Assembly: GCA_016844565.1 (NCBI GenBank)
Contig: JAENJB010000043.1
Span: forward strand, 1-7,910
DNA length: 7,910 nt
Reading direction: 5' to 3'
Source: Dehalococcoidia bacterium
Lineage (GTDB): Bacteria; Chloroflexota; Dehalococcoidia; JAENJB01
The translations under genes and the position numbers were made by a program. Below are positions 1 to 7,418 of this stretch, one piece after another. The notes under the pieces were generated by a model. That model was not told the DNA's origin. It worked only from the letters and a program-made list of their open reading frames with translations, and searched no databases. Each line of letters opens with the position of its first letter. Position 1 is the first letter of the stretch.

Positions 1-1
1 A

Positions 2-673
2 CTAACAGAAACAAAAGAACTCAGAAGGATTAATCGGTCAATTCCAAGAGCAACACAGCTTAGAGTAGCAAAAAGGGAAAACCAGATTTGTTTAGAGTGT
101 GGTAAATCGGTAAAGGATGAAGACATTGAGTTTGACCACATAATACCATGGTCGAAAGGTGGTAGCTCTGACGAGAATAACATCAGGTTACTCTGCAAAT
201 TGTGTAATAGGAAAAAGGGTAAAAGTTATGAAGATAAGTGCTTGGTGCAGTCAATAACTGAGCACGTGATAGAACCAATAGGTATTGAAGTCGCTTATAG
301 ATTTCTTGAACTCCTCAGATTATCTCATGAATACTTTAAGAAACTTCGGGAATATCCTTCTGCCTCAGATATTTGTTACCTAATAGGCATGCGTAAAGTA
401 CGTAATGAACATGAAATGCTTGCCAGAGAGATTCAGACAGTGAATGAGTTCTTTGTTTCTGATAAGCCAGCGGAAATAAAGCAACGTGATTTTCTAGCAT
501 TGAAGTATAGGTGGGGATTTTCAGATAGACAGGTTCACAAGTTAGAGGAAGCCGCAAATAAACACAGAATGGATGCCGAAGAACTTCTGTCATTGGAGAT
601 AAATTTTATCAAGCGATTGGGGTGGAACGTTCAACTCACTGAAAAGGCGAATAGAAAATGGCTATCGTTATAA
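2..673 (+). CDS. HNH endonuclease, partial (5' end outside window)
   Basis: The frame is open from the first codon at position 2 to the TAA at 671-673, giving 224 visible codons; the true start lies left of the window. Visible residues 30-75 form a standard HNH nuclease fold: a zinc knuckle CLEC (C30, C33), then DHIIPWSKGG with the catalytic His46, NN at 59-60, and CKLCNRKKG (C65, C68, N69). A TTG at 200-202 could be mistaken for a start, but it falls between the two cysteines of the second knuckle, so a protein starting there would lose the active site. The family cuts DNA and occurs in restriction enzymes, phage packaging and homing elements; the target here is unknown. About 150 residues after the HNH motif look helical and charged, and I do not recognise them. 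Base composition is near 40% G+C against about 63% in the downstream genes, which suggests horizontal acquisition. Nuclease assignment is firm; the biological role is open. Confidence 0.88.
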   Translation, partial: LTETKELRRINRSIPRATQLRVAKRENQICLECGKSVKDEDIEFDHIIPWSKGGSSDENNIRLLCKLCNRKKGKSYEDKCLVQSITEHVIEPIGIEVAYRFLELLRLSHEYFKKLREYPSASDICYLIGMRKVRNEHEMLAREIQTVNEFFVSDKPAEIKQRDFLALKYRWGFSDRQVHKLEEAANKHRMDAEELLSLEINFIKRLGWNVQLTEKANRKWLSL

Positions 674-810
674 CCGAACATAATCCTGCAGAATCGTAAA
701 GGCAGAATACAACAGTAGCGTATCTCGGTTCTGGTTCTCAAATTTTCAAACTTAGCTCTTGGGCATAAGAAGAACTGCTGTTTACCTTACCAATATATTG
801 CGAAAGGAAA

Positions 811-853
811 ACCCCTCAGATTTCTGTCCCATAAGTTCTGAGGGGTGAGTTTT
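811..853 (+). terminator. Rho-independent terminator candidate, possibly bidirectional
   Basis: ACCCCTCAGA (811-820) and TCTGAGGGGT (837-846) are perfect 10-bp inverted arms around a 16-base loop. A short T run (850-853) follows after three bases, and an A run (808-811) precedes the stem, so it could stop transcripts from either side. It lies about 140 bases after the HNH stop and before the dprA promoter, which fits insulation of the two units. The T run is short and the loop is long, so efficiency may be modest. Confidence 0.6.
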
Positions 854-939
854 GTCTGCTTCGCTGTTCGGTGCACTATTGGCGTAGTTGCACTACTTCC
901 GGAGTAGTACAGTTCGCGGCGCGCTACATCGACCGCTCT

Positions 940-968
940 TTGCCTCGCCTTCAACCCTATGCTAGAAT
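940..968 (+). promoter_or_regulatory. Sigma70-type promoter with extended -10, upstream of dprA
   Basis: TTGCCT (940-945) matches the -35 consensus at 4 of 6 positions. After a spacer of 17 bases, TAGAAT (963-968) matches the -10 at 5 of 6. A TG at 960-961, one base before the -10, adds the extended -10 element. Transcription would start near 974-976, only about 5-7 bases before the dprA ATG at 981. It is the only well-formed promoter I see upstream of the dprA-to-PHP gene run, so it probably drives the whole run. Confidence 0.6.
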
Positions 969-980
969 GCGTCCGTTTTC

Positions 981-2105
981 ATGAGCACCAACACGGAAAT
1001 CAAATACTGGATCGGCCTGAGCAAGGTCTCCGGGATAGGAACAGCCCGCTTTTCGTTGCTGGAGCAGCACTTCGGCAATCCCGAGGCGGCGTGGAAAGCC
1101 CCGGCCGGAGAGCTGGCGAAGGCCGGATTGGACTCGAAAACCGTCGCTGAGCTCCTGGAGCAGCGCGCCCAGGTCAACCTCGACGAGGAGCTTGAGAAGC
1201 TGGAGCGCCACCGGGTGAAGGCGCTCACCTGGCATGACGCATCATACCCGGCGCGGCTCAAGGAGGTCTACGACCGGCCCCCGGTGCTCTATGTCGAGGG
1301 ATCGTTCCTGCCGGAAGACGAGTGGTGTCTGGCAGTGGTGGGCACCAGGAGAGCGACCATCTACGGCCGTCAGGTGACTGAAGAAATAGTGAGTCATCTG
1401 GCACGCAACCGCATTACCATCATCAGCGGTCTGGCGCGGGGCATTGACTCCGTGGCCCACCGGAGCACCCTCGAAGCCGGCGGCCGGACCATGGCCGTCT
1501 TTGCCTGCGGGCTGGACATCGTCTATCCCGCCGAGAACCGGAAGCTCGCCAGCGACATCGTCGAGCACGGCGCATTGATAAGCGAGTACCCCCTGGGCAC
1601 CAAGCCCATGGCCCAGCACTTCCCCCGTCGCAACAGAATCATGAGCGGAATATCGCTGGGAGTCCTGGTGATTGAAGCGGGAGAGCGGAGCGGCGCTCTG
1701 AACACCGTCTCCCATGCACTGGAGCAGAACAGGGAGGTCTTCGCCATTCCCGGAAGCATACTGTCACCGGCCAGCCGCGGCGCCAACACCATCATTCAGC
1801 AAGGGGCCAAGCTGGTCACCAACGGTAATGATATACTGGAGGAACTGAACCTGACCGGCGTGGCGCAGCAACTGGAAATGAAAACAGTCTTGCCCGAAAA
1901 CGATGTGGAAGCAAGTCTACTGAAAGAACTGACCTCCGAACCTCTTCACGTCGACGAGGTCTGCCGCCGCAGCGGTCTCCACATCGCCGTGGTATCCAGC
2001 ACACTGGCCCTGATGGAACTCAAGGGAATGACCAGACAGGTGGGCGGGATGAACTATGTGCTGGCACGGGAGGCGAGGGAAGATTACCGCGTCAAGGTAG
2101 AATAG
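981..2105 (+). CDS. dprA: DNA processing protein DprA (Smf)
   Basis: The family binds single-stranded DNA entering the cell in natural transformation and loads RecA onto it; it is also conserved in bacteria not known to be competent. The 374-residue protein has the full layout: an N-terminal helix-hairpin-helix region (about 11-31, SGIGTARFSLLEQHFG), the Rossmann-like core (about 115-290) with VVGTRRATIYGR (119-130), ISGLARGID (148-156), FPRRNRI (214-220), VIEAGERSGAL (230-240) and FAIPG (254-258), and a C-terminal winged-helix region (about 310-362). In the core, the usual SGSLIT reads SGALNT and the usual QGTN reads RGAN, both conservative changes. An in-frame stop lies at 963-965 and no start codon occurs between it and 981, so this ATG is certain. 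There is no Shine-Dalgarno, in keeping with a near-leaderless mRNA. The stop is 7 bases before topA. Confidence 0.96.
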   Translation: MSTNTEIKYWIGLSKVSGIGTARFSLLEQHFGNPEAAWKAPAGELAKAGLDSKTVAELLEQRAQVNLDEELEKLERHRVKALTWHDASYPARLKEVYDRPPVLYVEGSFLPEDEWCLAVVGTRRATIYGRQVTEEIVSHLARNRITIISGLARGIDSVAHRSTLEAGGRTMAVFACGLDIVYPAENRKLASDIVEHGALISEYPLGTKPMAQHFPRRNRIMSGISLGVLVIEAGERSGALNTVSHALEQNREVFAIPGSILSPASRGANTIIQQGAKLVTNGNDILEELNLTGVAQQLEMKTVLPENDVEASLLKELTSEPLHVDEVCRRSGLHIAVVSSTLALMELKGMTRQVGGMNYVLAREAREDYRVKVE

Positions 2106-2112
2106 GATAAGA

Positions 2113-4239
2113 ATGGCAAGCAAACTGGTTATTGTGGAGTCACCCGCTAAAGCGAGAACCCTGCAGAAAATACTGGGCCCGAGTTTCCTCCTGAAGGCCT
2201 CTCTGGGACATGTGCGAGACCTGCCCAAGAGCGCCCTGGGGGTGGACGTCGAGAAAGACTTCGCCCCCAAATATGTTATTCCGAAAGCGAAACTGGCCAT
2301 CGTTCAGGAGATAAAGAAGGCCGCCGCCAAGGCTGCCACCATCTTCCTGGCCACTGACCCAGACCGGGAGGGAGAGGCCATCGCCTGGCACCTGGCCGAG
2401 GCCGCCGCTTTGGACCGGTCCCGCATTCGCAGAGTGGTCTTCCACGAAATCACCGACGAAGCGGTCAAGCAGGCTTTCCAGCACCCGCGGGATGTTGATA
2501 TGAACCTGGTAGACGCCCAGCAGGCGCGCCGCATCCTCGACCGCCTGGTCGGCTACCAGATCAGCCCGTTGCTCTGGAGAAAGGTGGCCAAGGGACTCTC
2601 CGCCGGCAGAGTGCAAACGGCCGCTTTGAGGATGATTGTCGACCGGGAACGGGAAGTCCGGGGCTTCGTGCGCCAGGAGTACTGGACTATTGAGGTTGAA
2701 CTCGCCGGGGAATCCGGACAGGCCTTCCGGGCCAATCTGTTCAGCCTCACTGACGGGACCAGGGCGGAGATCGCCGAAAAAGCGGCGGCCGACCTGCACG
2801 CCAGCGAGTTAGAAAGAGCTGCCTACAAGGTATCGAAGGTTACCCGCAAGGACGTCTCAAGAAACCCATCCCCGCCTTTCATTACCAGCACCATGCAGCA
2901 GGAAGCATGGCGCCACATGAGGTTCTCCGCCGAACACACCATGTCCGTCGCCCAGCAGCTCTATGAGGGACTGCCGGTGGGAGAAGAAGGCGCGGTGGGG
3001 CTGATAACCTACATGAGGACCGACTCGCCCCATGTGGCCGCGTCAGCGGTGACCGAGACGCGCGAGTTCATCCGCGCGAAATACGGGGACGAGTTCCTCC
3101 ATGCTACCCGCCGCAATTTCACCAGCCGCTCAAAAATGGCGCAGGAGGCCCACGAGGCCATCCGCCCTACCAGCGTGATGCGCGAGCCGGACCGCATCAA
3201 GACCTATCTCGACCGCGACCAATTCCGCCTCTACGAGCTCATATGGAAACGAATGGTCGCCACCCAGATGGCCTCGGCCGTTTTCGATACCAGCACCGTG
3301 GAGGTTGAGGCCCAAACCGTGCAGGGCAAGGCGCCCTATTTGCTGCGCGCCTCGACGTCTACCCTCAAGTTCCCCGGCTTCCTGACCCTCTACCGGGAGG
3401 GGAAGGATGAGGCCGAAGAAGAGGAACGCGTCCAGCCCGCGCTGGCAGGGCTTCACCAGGGAGCTCCCCTCAAGTACCTGGGAGTGTACCCCGAGCAGCG
3501 CTTCACGGAGCCGCTGCCGCGCTACACTGAGGCTACTCTGATAAAGATCATGGAACAGAAGGGCATTGGCCGGCCGAGCACCTACGCCCCCATCATCTCC
3601 ACTATCCAGAAGAGAGACTACGTCATCAAGAAACAGGGCCGCTTCTACGCGGAAGATATAGGCATGATCGTCAGCGACCTCATGGTCAAGCATTTTCCCG
3701 ATATCTTCGACCTTAGCTTCACCGCTCTCATGGAGGACAAGCTGGACGAAATAGCCCGGGGTGAGCAGCCCTGGGCGGGCGCGTTCAAGTCTTTCTACGC
3801 TCCCTTCTCCAAGGCGGTGCAAAAGGCCACTACGACCATGGAGAAGGTCAAGTTCGTGGAGGAGGCCCCCGGGGAAATCTGTCCCCAGTGCGGCAAGCCG
3901 ATGGTGATCAGGCTGGGACGCTTCGGCAAGTTCCTCGCCTGCTCCGCCTATCCCGAGTGCAAGACCACCCGTCCCTGGATGACGAAAACAGGTCTTCGTT
4001 GCCCGGAGTGCGGCGGAAACATCGTTGAGAGACGCAGCAAGAAGAAAAAACTATTCTACGGCTGCGCCAATTACCCTAACTGCAAGTTCGTCACTTCGAG
4101 AAAGCCGCTGGCCCAGCCTTGCCCGGTATGCGGCAGCCTTCTTCTTCCAGCCGGCAGGGATAAGGCGAAATGCTGGCGTGGCGACTACGATGGGCCGGTC
4201 CCCAGCGCCGAGCCGGAGCTGGCCGCCACGAAATCGTGA
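2113..4239 (+). CDS. topA: DNA topoisomerase I (type IA)
   Basis: It relaxes negative supercoils by cutting one strand through a tyrosine-DNA bond and passing the other strand. The 708-residue protein begins with a Toprim domain: VESPAKA with the acidic Glu9, and the metal-binding DPDREGE at 82-88. The catalytic tyrosine is Tyr300 in GLITYMRTDS. The conserved PSTYAPII segment of the core is present. The C-terminus carries zinc ribbons: C590/C593/C610/C616 and C630/C633/C651/C657 are complete four-cysteine sets, while a third (C670/C673/C687) shows only three cysteines. Length is usual for TopA with short tails outside proteobacteria. AGGA at 2104-2107 overlaps the dprA stop codon and sits 5 bases before the ATG, indicating translational coupling with dprA. 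The next gene starts 13 bases after the stop. Confidence 0.98.
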   Translation: MASKLVIVESPAKARTLQKILGPSFLLKASLGHVRDLPKSALGVDVEKDFAPKYVIPKAKLAIVQEIKKAAAKAATIFLATDPDREGEAIAWHLAEAAALDRSRIRRVVFHEITDEAVKQAFQHPRDVDMNLVDAQQARRILDRLVGYQISPLLWRKVAKGLSAGRVQTAALRMIVDREREVRGFVRQEYWTIEVELAGESGQAFRANLFSLTDGTRAEIAEKAAADLHASELERAAYKVSKVTRKDVSRNPSPPFITSTMQQEAWRHMRFSAEHTMSVAQQLYEGLPVGEEGAVGLITYMRTDSPHVAASAVTETREFIRAKYGDEFLHATRRNFTSRSKMAQEAHEAIRPTSVMREPDRIKTYLDRDQFRLYELIWKRMVATQMASAVFDTSTVEVEAQTVQGKAPYLLRASTSTLKFPGFLTLYREGKDEAEEEERVQPALAGLHQGAPLKYLGVYPEQRFTEPLPRYTEATLIKIMEQKGIGRPSTYAPIISTIQKRDYVIKKQGRFYAEDIGMIVSDLMVKHFPDIFDLSFTALMEDKLDEIARGEQPWAGAFKSFYAPFSKAVQKATTTMEKVKFVEEAPGEICPQCGKPMVIRLGRFGKFLACSAYPECKTTRPWMTKTGLRCPECGGNIVERRSKKKKLFYGCANYPNCKFVTSRKPLAQPCPVCGSLLLPAGRDKAKCWRGDYDGPVPSAEPELAATKS

Positions 4240-4252
4240 GTAGAGACAGTAT

Positions 4253-5167
4253 ATGACCCTTGCTCAGCTCCTGCCGCGCTATCTCCGTCATCTCACCGCC
4301 GAGCGCAACGCCTCCCCCTATACCGTGCGCAATTACGGCACCGACCTGGCCAGTTTCCAGAAGTTCCTGGACCAAACGGGGACTCCTCTGGAAATGGTGG
4401 AGCGGACCACCCTGAGGGGTTACCTTAGCTGGCTAATGGAAGGAGACTTCTCCAGACGCAGCATCGCTCGCAAGTTATCGGCCTTGCGCTCCTTCTACCG
4501 CTATCTGTTGCGGGAGGGGATAGTAGCCAGCAACCCCACCGCCACGACTACGTCACCCAAGATAGAAAAACGCCTGCCCGAGTTCCTGAGCGTCGAGGAG
4601 GCGCGCCGGTTGGTTGAAGCGCCTGACACCAGTACACCCTGGGGGCAAAGGGACAGGGCGCTGCTGGAACTGCTCTACGCCTCCGGGCTGAGGGTAAGTG
4701 AAGTGGCAGGTCTGGACCTTGACAGGGTGGACCTCGAAAGCCGCCAGCTCCGGGTCTGGGGGAAGGGGTCCAAAGAGAGAATGGTGCTCATGGGCAAACC
4801 AGCCGCCGCCGCCCTCGAGACATACCTGAGAGAAAGTCGCCCCAGGCTGCGAGGCAAGGAGAAAGCGGACGCCCTTTTCATCAGCCGCTATGGTAAGAGA
4901 CTGGTCCCCAGGCGGGTGCAGTACATGGTCGATGACTACGCCCGCAAGATAGGCCTGGCGAAGCGGATTCACCCGCATATGATACGGCACACATTCGCCA
5001 CCCATCTTCTCGACGGCAGCGCCGACCTGAGGGTGGTGCAGGAACTCCTGGGCCATGCCCAGCTGAGCTCTACCGAGGTCTACACTCATGTGACCCAGAG
5101 CAAGGCGAGGAAGGTCTACATGGCGGCACATCCCGGAGCGAAGGAACAGAAGGAGGAGGCGCTATGA
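4253..5167 (+). CDS. xerC: Tyrosine recombinase XerC/XerD
   Basis: Xer recombinases resolve chromosome dimers at the dif site near the terminus, normally under FtsK control at the division septum. The 304 residues match the family length (about 295-305). Residues 1-95 form the N-terminal SAM-like core-binding domain. The catalytic domain carries the complete active set: Arg147 (ASGLRVSE), Lys171 (GKGSKER), His242 and Arg245 (HMIRHTFATH), His268 (LGHA) and the nucleophile Tyr277 (VYTHV). The setting after dprA and topA matches where Bacillus-type genomes carry their XerC homologue. XerC and XerD cannot be told apart securely here, so the symbol is provisional. Nothing nearby suggests a phage integrase: composition matches the neighbours and no attachment site was seen. 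The start has only a weak purine stretch (4242-4246) upstream. The last codons overlap the aroQ start as ATGA. Confidence 0.93.
   Translation: MTLAQLLPRYLRHLTAERNASPYTVRNYGTDLASFQKFLDQTGTPLEMVERTTLRGYLSWLMEGDFSRRSIARKLSALRSFYRYLLREGIVASNPTATTTSPKIEKRLPEFLSVEEARRLVEAPDTSTPWGQRDRALLELLYASGLRVSEVAGLDLDRVDLESRQLRVWGKGSKERMVLMGKPAAAALETYLRESRPRLRGKEKADALFISRYGKRLVPRRVQYMVDDYARKIGLAKRIHPHMIRHTFATHLLDGSADLRVVQELLGHAQLSSTEVYTHVTQSKARKVYMAAHPGAKEQKEEAL
5151..5156 (+). promoter_or_regulatory. Strong Shine-Dalgarno for aroQ inside the xer 3' end
   Basis: AGGAGG at 5151-5156, within the run AGGAGGAGG, lies 7 bases before the aroQ ATG at 5164. It is coding sequence for the last residues of the recombinase. 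It is the clearest ribosome site in the window and, with the ATGA overlap, supports translational coupling. Confidence 0.8.
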
Positions 5168-5607
5168 AAATACTGGTCATCCACGGCCCCAACCTCAATA
5201 TGCTGGGACGGCGCGATGTCTCCCTATACGGGAAGGAGACCCTGGAGCAGATCAACCGGGAGCTTCAACGTCGCGCCAAAGAGCTCGGAGCGGAGCTGAC
5301 CATCTTTCAATCGAATAGCGAGGGGGCGCTCATCGACTTCGTACAGACTCACACCTCCGGGGCCGACGGTATTATCATCAACCCGGCGGCCCTCACCCAC
5401 TACGGCTACTCTCTTAGAGATGCCCTCGAAGATGCCAAACTGCCGGTGATCGAGGTCCACCTCTCCAACATCTATGCCCGTGAGGAATGGCGCACCCGCT
5501 CCGTCATCGCGCCGGTGGCGCGAGGCCAGATAAGCGGCCTCGGAAAGCAGAGCTATCTCCTCGCCCTGACCGCCCTGACCCAGAAGGAAGGAAACCGCAA
5601 GAAGTGA
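5164..5607 (+). CDS. aroQ: 3-dehydroquinate dehydratase, type II
   Basis: It catalyses trans-dehydration of 3-dehydroquinate to 3-dehydroshikimate, the third step of the shikimate pathway, as a cytosolic dodecamer. The 147-residue length is typical of type II enzymes. The signatures run in order: HGPNLNMLGRR (7-17) with the catalytic Tyr22 and the lid arginine Arg17; FQSNSEGALID (48-58); INPAALTHYGYSLRDAL (72-88) with Asn73 and His79; EVHLSNIYAREEWR (97-110) with the general-acid His99 and Arg110; and GQISGLG near the C-terminus. No other shikimate gene is visible, so its placement reflects operon history rather than a local pathway. The start overlaps the xer stop (ATGA) and is preceded by AGGAGG. 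An M24 peptidase gene follows after 16 bases, a pairing also known in Bacillus-type genomes. Confidence 0.97.
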   Translation: MKILVIHGPNLNMLGRRDVSLYGKETLEQINRELQRRAKELGAELTIFQSNSEGALIDFVQTHTSGADGIIINPAALTHYGYSLRDALEDAKLPVIEVHLSNIYAREEWRTRSVIAPVARGQISGLGKQSYLLALTALTQKEGNRKK

Positions 5608-5623
5608 CAGCCTTCGACACCCA

Positions 5624-6697
5624 ATGAACGCCCGCCTGCAAAGACTGCGCGCCCTGCTGCAGGAGAAGGAACTCGATGCTCTCTTTGTCTCCCAGGCGGA
5701 GAACCGCCGCTACCTGTCAGGCTTCGTGGGTACGGCCGGATTTCTGATAGTCTCCTCTTCAAAAGCCATCCTGGCCACCGACTTCCGTTACACCGAGCAG
5801 GCCAGGATGCAGGCGCCGGATTTCGAAGTCATACAGGTAAGGGGTGAGCCGGCGGAATGGCTCCTGCAGACAGCCGGCGACCTGGGACTGAAGAGGGTTG
5901 GTTTCGAGTCCCCGGACCTCACCTTCTATACATACCACCGCCTCACCGAAGCCATAGGTCGGGGCGCCAACTGGCAGCTTGTGCCCACGGAGAAGCTCGT
6001 CGAACGGCTGCGGTCGGTCAAAGACCCCCAGGAACTGGCCGCCCTCACCTCGGCAGCCCACCTGGCGGACCGGGCATTCGAGCACCTCCAGAAGACAGTC
6101 CGTCCGGGGATGCAGGAAAGAGAGGCTGCCTGGGAGGTGGAGAGATTCCTCCGAGAATCAGGCAGTGAGTTCATCCCCTTCGAGCTCATCGTCGCGTCCG
6201 GCCCGAATGCAGCCCTGCCCCACGCCCACCCCTCGGAAAGGCGCATCGCCGGAGGAGAGCCGGTCATCATGGACATCGGAGCCAGGGTGGATGGATACTG
6301 CAGCGACCTGAGCCGCACTTTCTGCCTCGGCAAACAGGACGAGACCTTCCGCCGGGTGTATGACATCGTGCTCGGAGCCCAGCTCACCGCCCTGGCTACT
6401 CTGAAGCCGGGGATGACCGGCGAGGAGGCCGACAACCTGGCGCGGACCGTCATTGTGCAGGCCGGCTACGGGGACAACTTCGGTCACGGCCTCGGGCACG
6501 GGGTCGGACTGGCCGTCCACGAGGAACCCAGACTGGGGATGAACTCTAAGGACGTTTTAAGCGATAATATGGTCTTTACCGTCGAGCCGGGCGTCTACCT
6601 CCCGGGATGGGGTGGAGTCCGCATCGAGGACATGGCAGTGATAGAGCAGGGCAAAGTCAGGCCGCTTACCGGCTCACAGAAAATCTATTTAGATTGA
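5624..6697 (+). CDS. M24 family Xaa-Pro peptidase
   Basis: A cytosolic dinuclear-metal enzyme of the M24B (Xaa-Pro aminopeptidase/prolidase) type, which removes or splits residues next to proline during peptide turnover. The 357 residues comprise a creatinase-type N-terminal domain (about 4-130, with LDALFVSQAENRRYLSGF) and a pita-bread catalytic domain (about 140-350). All five metal ligands are visible: Asp217 (VIMDIGA), Asp228 (YCSDLSRT), His292 (GHGVGL), Glu321 (TVEPGVY) and Glu335 (RIEDM). Additional conserved histidines are in PHAHPS (199-204) and AVHEEP (297-302). The length suits the short PepQ/PapA-like forms rather than the roughly 440-residue E. coli PepP, so aminopeptidase versus dipeptidase remains unresolved. 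The ATG lies 16 bases after aroQ with no clear Shine-Dalgarno. No start codon was found just upstream in frame. Confidence 0.94.
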   Translation: MNARLQRLRALLQEKELDALFVSQAENRRYLSGFVGTAGFLIVSSSKAILATDFRYTEQARMQAPDFEVIQVRGEPAEWLLQTAGDLGLKRVGFESPDLTFYTYHRLTEAIGRGANWQLVPTEKLVERLRSVKDPQELAALTSAAHLADRAFEHLQKTVRPGMQEREAAWEVERFLRESGSEFIPFELIVASGPNAALPHAHPSERRIAGGEPVIMDIGARVDGYCSDLSRTFCLGKQDETFRRVYDIVLGAQLTALATLKPGMTGEEADNLARTVIVQAGYGDNFGHGLGHGVGLAVHEEPRLGMNSKDVLSDNMVFTVEPGVYLPGWGGVRIEDMAVIEQGKVRPLTGSQKIYLD

Positions 6698-6701
6698 ATA
6701 C

Positions 6702-6706
6702 AGGAG
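6702..6706 (+). promoter_or_regulatory. Shine-Dalgarno deciding the TTG start of the PHP gene
   Basis: AGGAG lies 6 bases before TTG at 6713. The TTG is followed almost at once by the first metal-binding motif DLHIHT, so no later start can serve. This supports use of the rare TTG codon. Confidence 0.75.
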
Positions 6707-6712
6707 AAATCC

Positions 6713-7375
6713 TTGCTTAGAGCCGATTTGCACATCCACACCGAGTACTCCATGGACTGCCGCATGACCTTCGCACAGATAATCTCTCGCTGCCAGGAGA
6801 GAAACATCGGCTGCATCGCGGTTACCGACCACGGCACCGCCGAAGGAGCCCTCAAGATGCAGGCCATCGCCCCTTTCAAGATTATTGTCGGGCAGGAGGT
6901 GCTTACGACGTCCGGCGAGGTGATGGGCCTATTCTTGAAGGAAACCGTGCCCAACAACCTTTCCGTAGACGATACTATAGCTCTCATCAGGACGCAGAGC
7001 GCGCTGGTGGCCCTGCCGCATCCTTTCGACCGGCTGAGAACATCGCCCCTGAACAACCACGAACCAGGCAACCTCCTGCCCAAGGTTGACATACTGGAAG
7101 AGTTCAATGCGCGGGATGTCCTGCAAAACAACCGTTCCCGCATCCAGCGTCTCGCCCAGGAGTACGGTCTGTGCACCAGCGCCGGCAGCGATGCCCACAC
7201 CCCGGAGGAAGTCGGCCGCGCCTACGTCGAGATGCCGGAGTTCGAAACCCCCCAGGAGTTCCTACGGTCTCTCGCCCAGGGCAAGATAGGAGGCCGCAGG
7301 TCCAGCCCGATGGTCCACCTGTCCACTACCTTGATGCACCTGTTCAAGGACCGCAAACTCTTCCGCACGTGGTAG
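6713..7375 (+). CDS. PHP-domain metal-dependent phosphoesterase
   Basis: PHP domains bind two or three metal ions and hydrolyse phosphoesters; members include histidinol phosphatases, nucleoside 3',5'-bisphosphate phosphatases (TrpH/YciV type) and polymerase proofreading domains. The 220-residue protein has the four PHP motifs in order: DLHIHTEYS (His7, His9), AVTDHG (Asp39, His40) with Glu62 in GQEV, PHPFDR (His103), and SAGSDAHTPEEVG (Asp160, His162). The C-terminal 40 residues resemble the tail seen in stand-alone PHP proteins, ending in a basic stretch (KDRKLFRTW). It is shorter than TrpH (about 290 residues) and lacks an obvious insertion domain, so the substrate cannot be assigned. It starts at TTG with a good Shine-Dalgarno, 15 bases after the peptidase gene, and probably closes the operon. 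Confidence 0.88.
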   Translation: MLRADLHIHTEYSMDCRMTFAQIISRCQERNIGCIAVTDHGTAEGALKMQAIAPFKIIVGQEVLTTSGEVMGLFLKETVPNNLSVDDTIALIRTQSALVALPHPFDRLRTSPLNNHEPGNLLPKVDILEEFNARDVLQNNRSRIQRLAQEYGLCTSAGSDAHTPEEVGRAYVEMPEFETPQEFLRSLAQGKIGGRRSSPMVHLSTTLMHLFKDRKLFRTW

Positions 7376-7384
7376 AGAGCGTTA

Positions 7385-7405
7385 TAGAGGGGCTACGCCC
7401 CTCTA
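7385..7405. repeat. Perfect 9-bp palindrome with 3-base loop
   Basis: TAGAGGGGC (7385-7393) and GCCCCTCTA (7397-7405) flank the loop TAC. It begins 10 bases after the PHP stop codon. No T run follows, so it is not a classic terminator, though it could stall or stabilise the 3' end of the operon mRNA. With the second palindrome 14 bases further on it looks like one dispersed repetitive element. Confidence 0.7.
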
Positions 7406-7418
7406 GCAAACGTATAAT

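Larger units (their letters stand above)
674..980. other. Intergenic region between HNH gene and dprA operon
   Basis: These 307 bases hold no supported gene on either strand. G+C rises across the region from the AT-rich HNH side to the GC-rich dprA side. It contains a terminator-like hairpin at 811-853, short inverted and direct repeats at 871-908, and a promoter at 940-968. The stretch 674-800 shows nothing beyond trivial short repeats. No tRNA or other RNA gene was recognised. Confidence 0.7.

Noticed and set aside
674..980. CRISPR array, tRNA or riboswitch in the long intergenic region
   Set aside because: No regularly spaced repeats, no cloverleaf, and almost no leader between the predicted transcription start and dprA.
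959..1150. ATG at 959 opening a 63-codon frame just before dprA
   Set aside because: It overlaps the -10 region and dprA in a different frame and has no ribosome site.
2140..2799. Long open frame on the minus strand (219 codons) opposite topA
   Set aside because: It is antisense to the conserved Toprim region and contains no recognisable motif; such frames are expected in GC-rich coding DNA.
3130..3822. Minus-strand open frame of 230 codons opposite topA
   Set aside because: Antisense to the conserved topoisomerase core, no domain and no ribosome site; composition-driven shadow.
4553..5131. Minus-strand open frame of 192 codons opposite xer
   Set aside because: Lies opposite the recombinase catalytic domain whose residues are all intact; no independent support.
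4253..5167. Recombinase read as a phage or integron integrase marking a mobile element
   Set aside because: Length, motif set, matching composition and its place between topA and aroQ fit a housekeeping Xer protein; no attachment repeats or cargo genes were seen.
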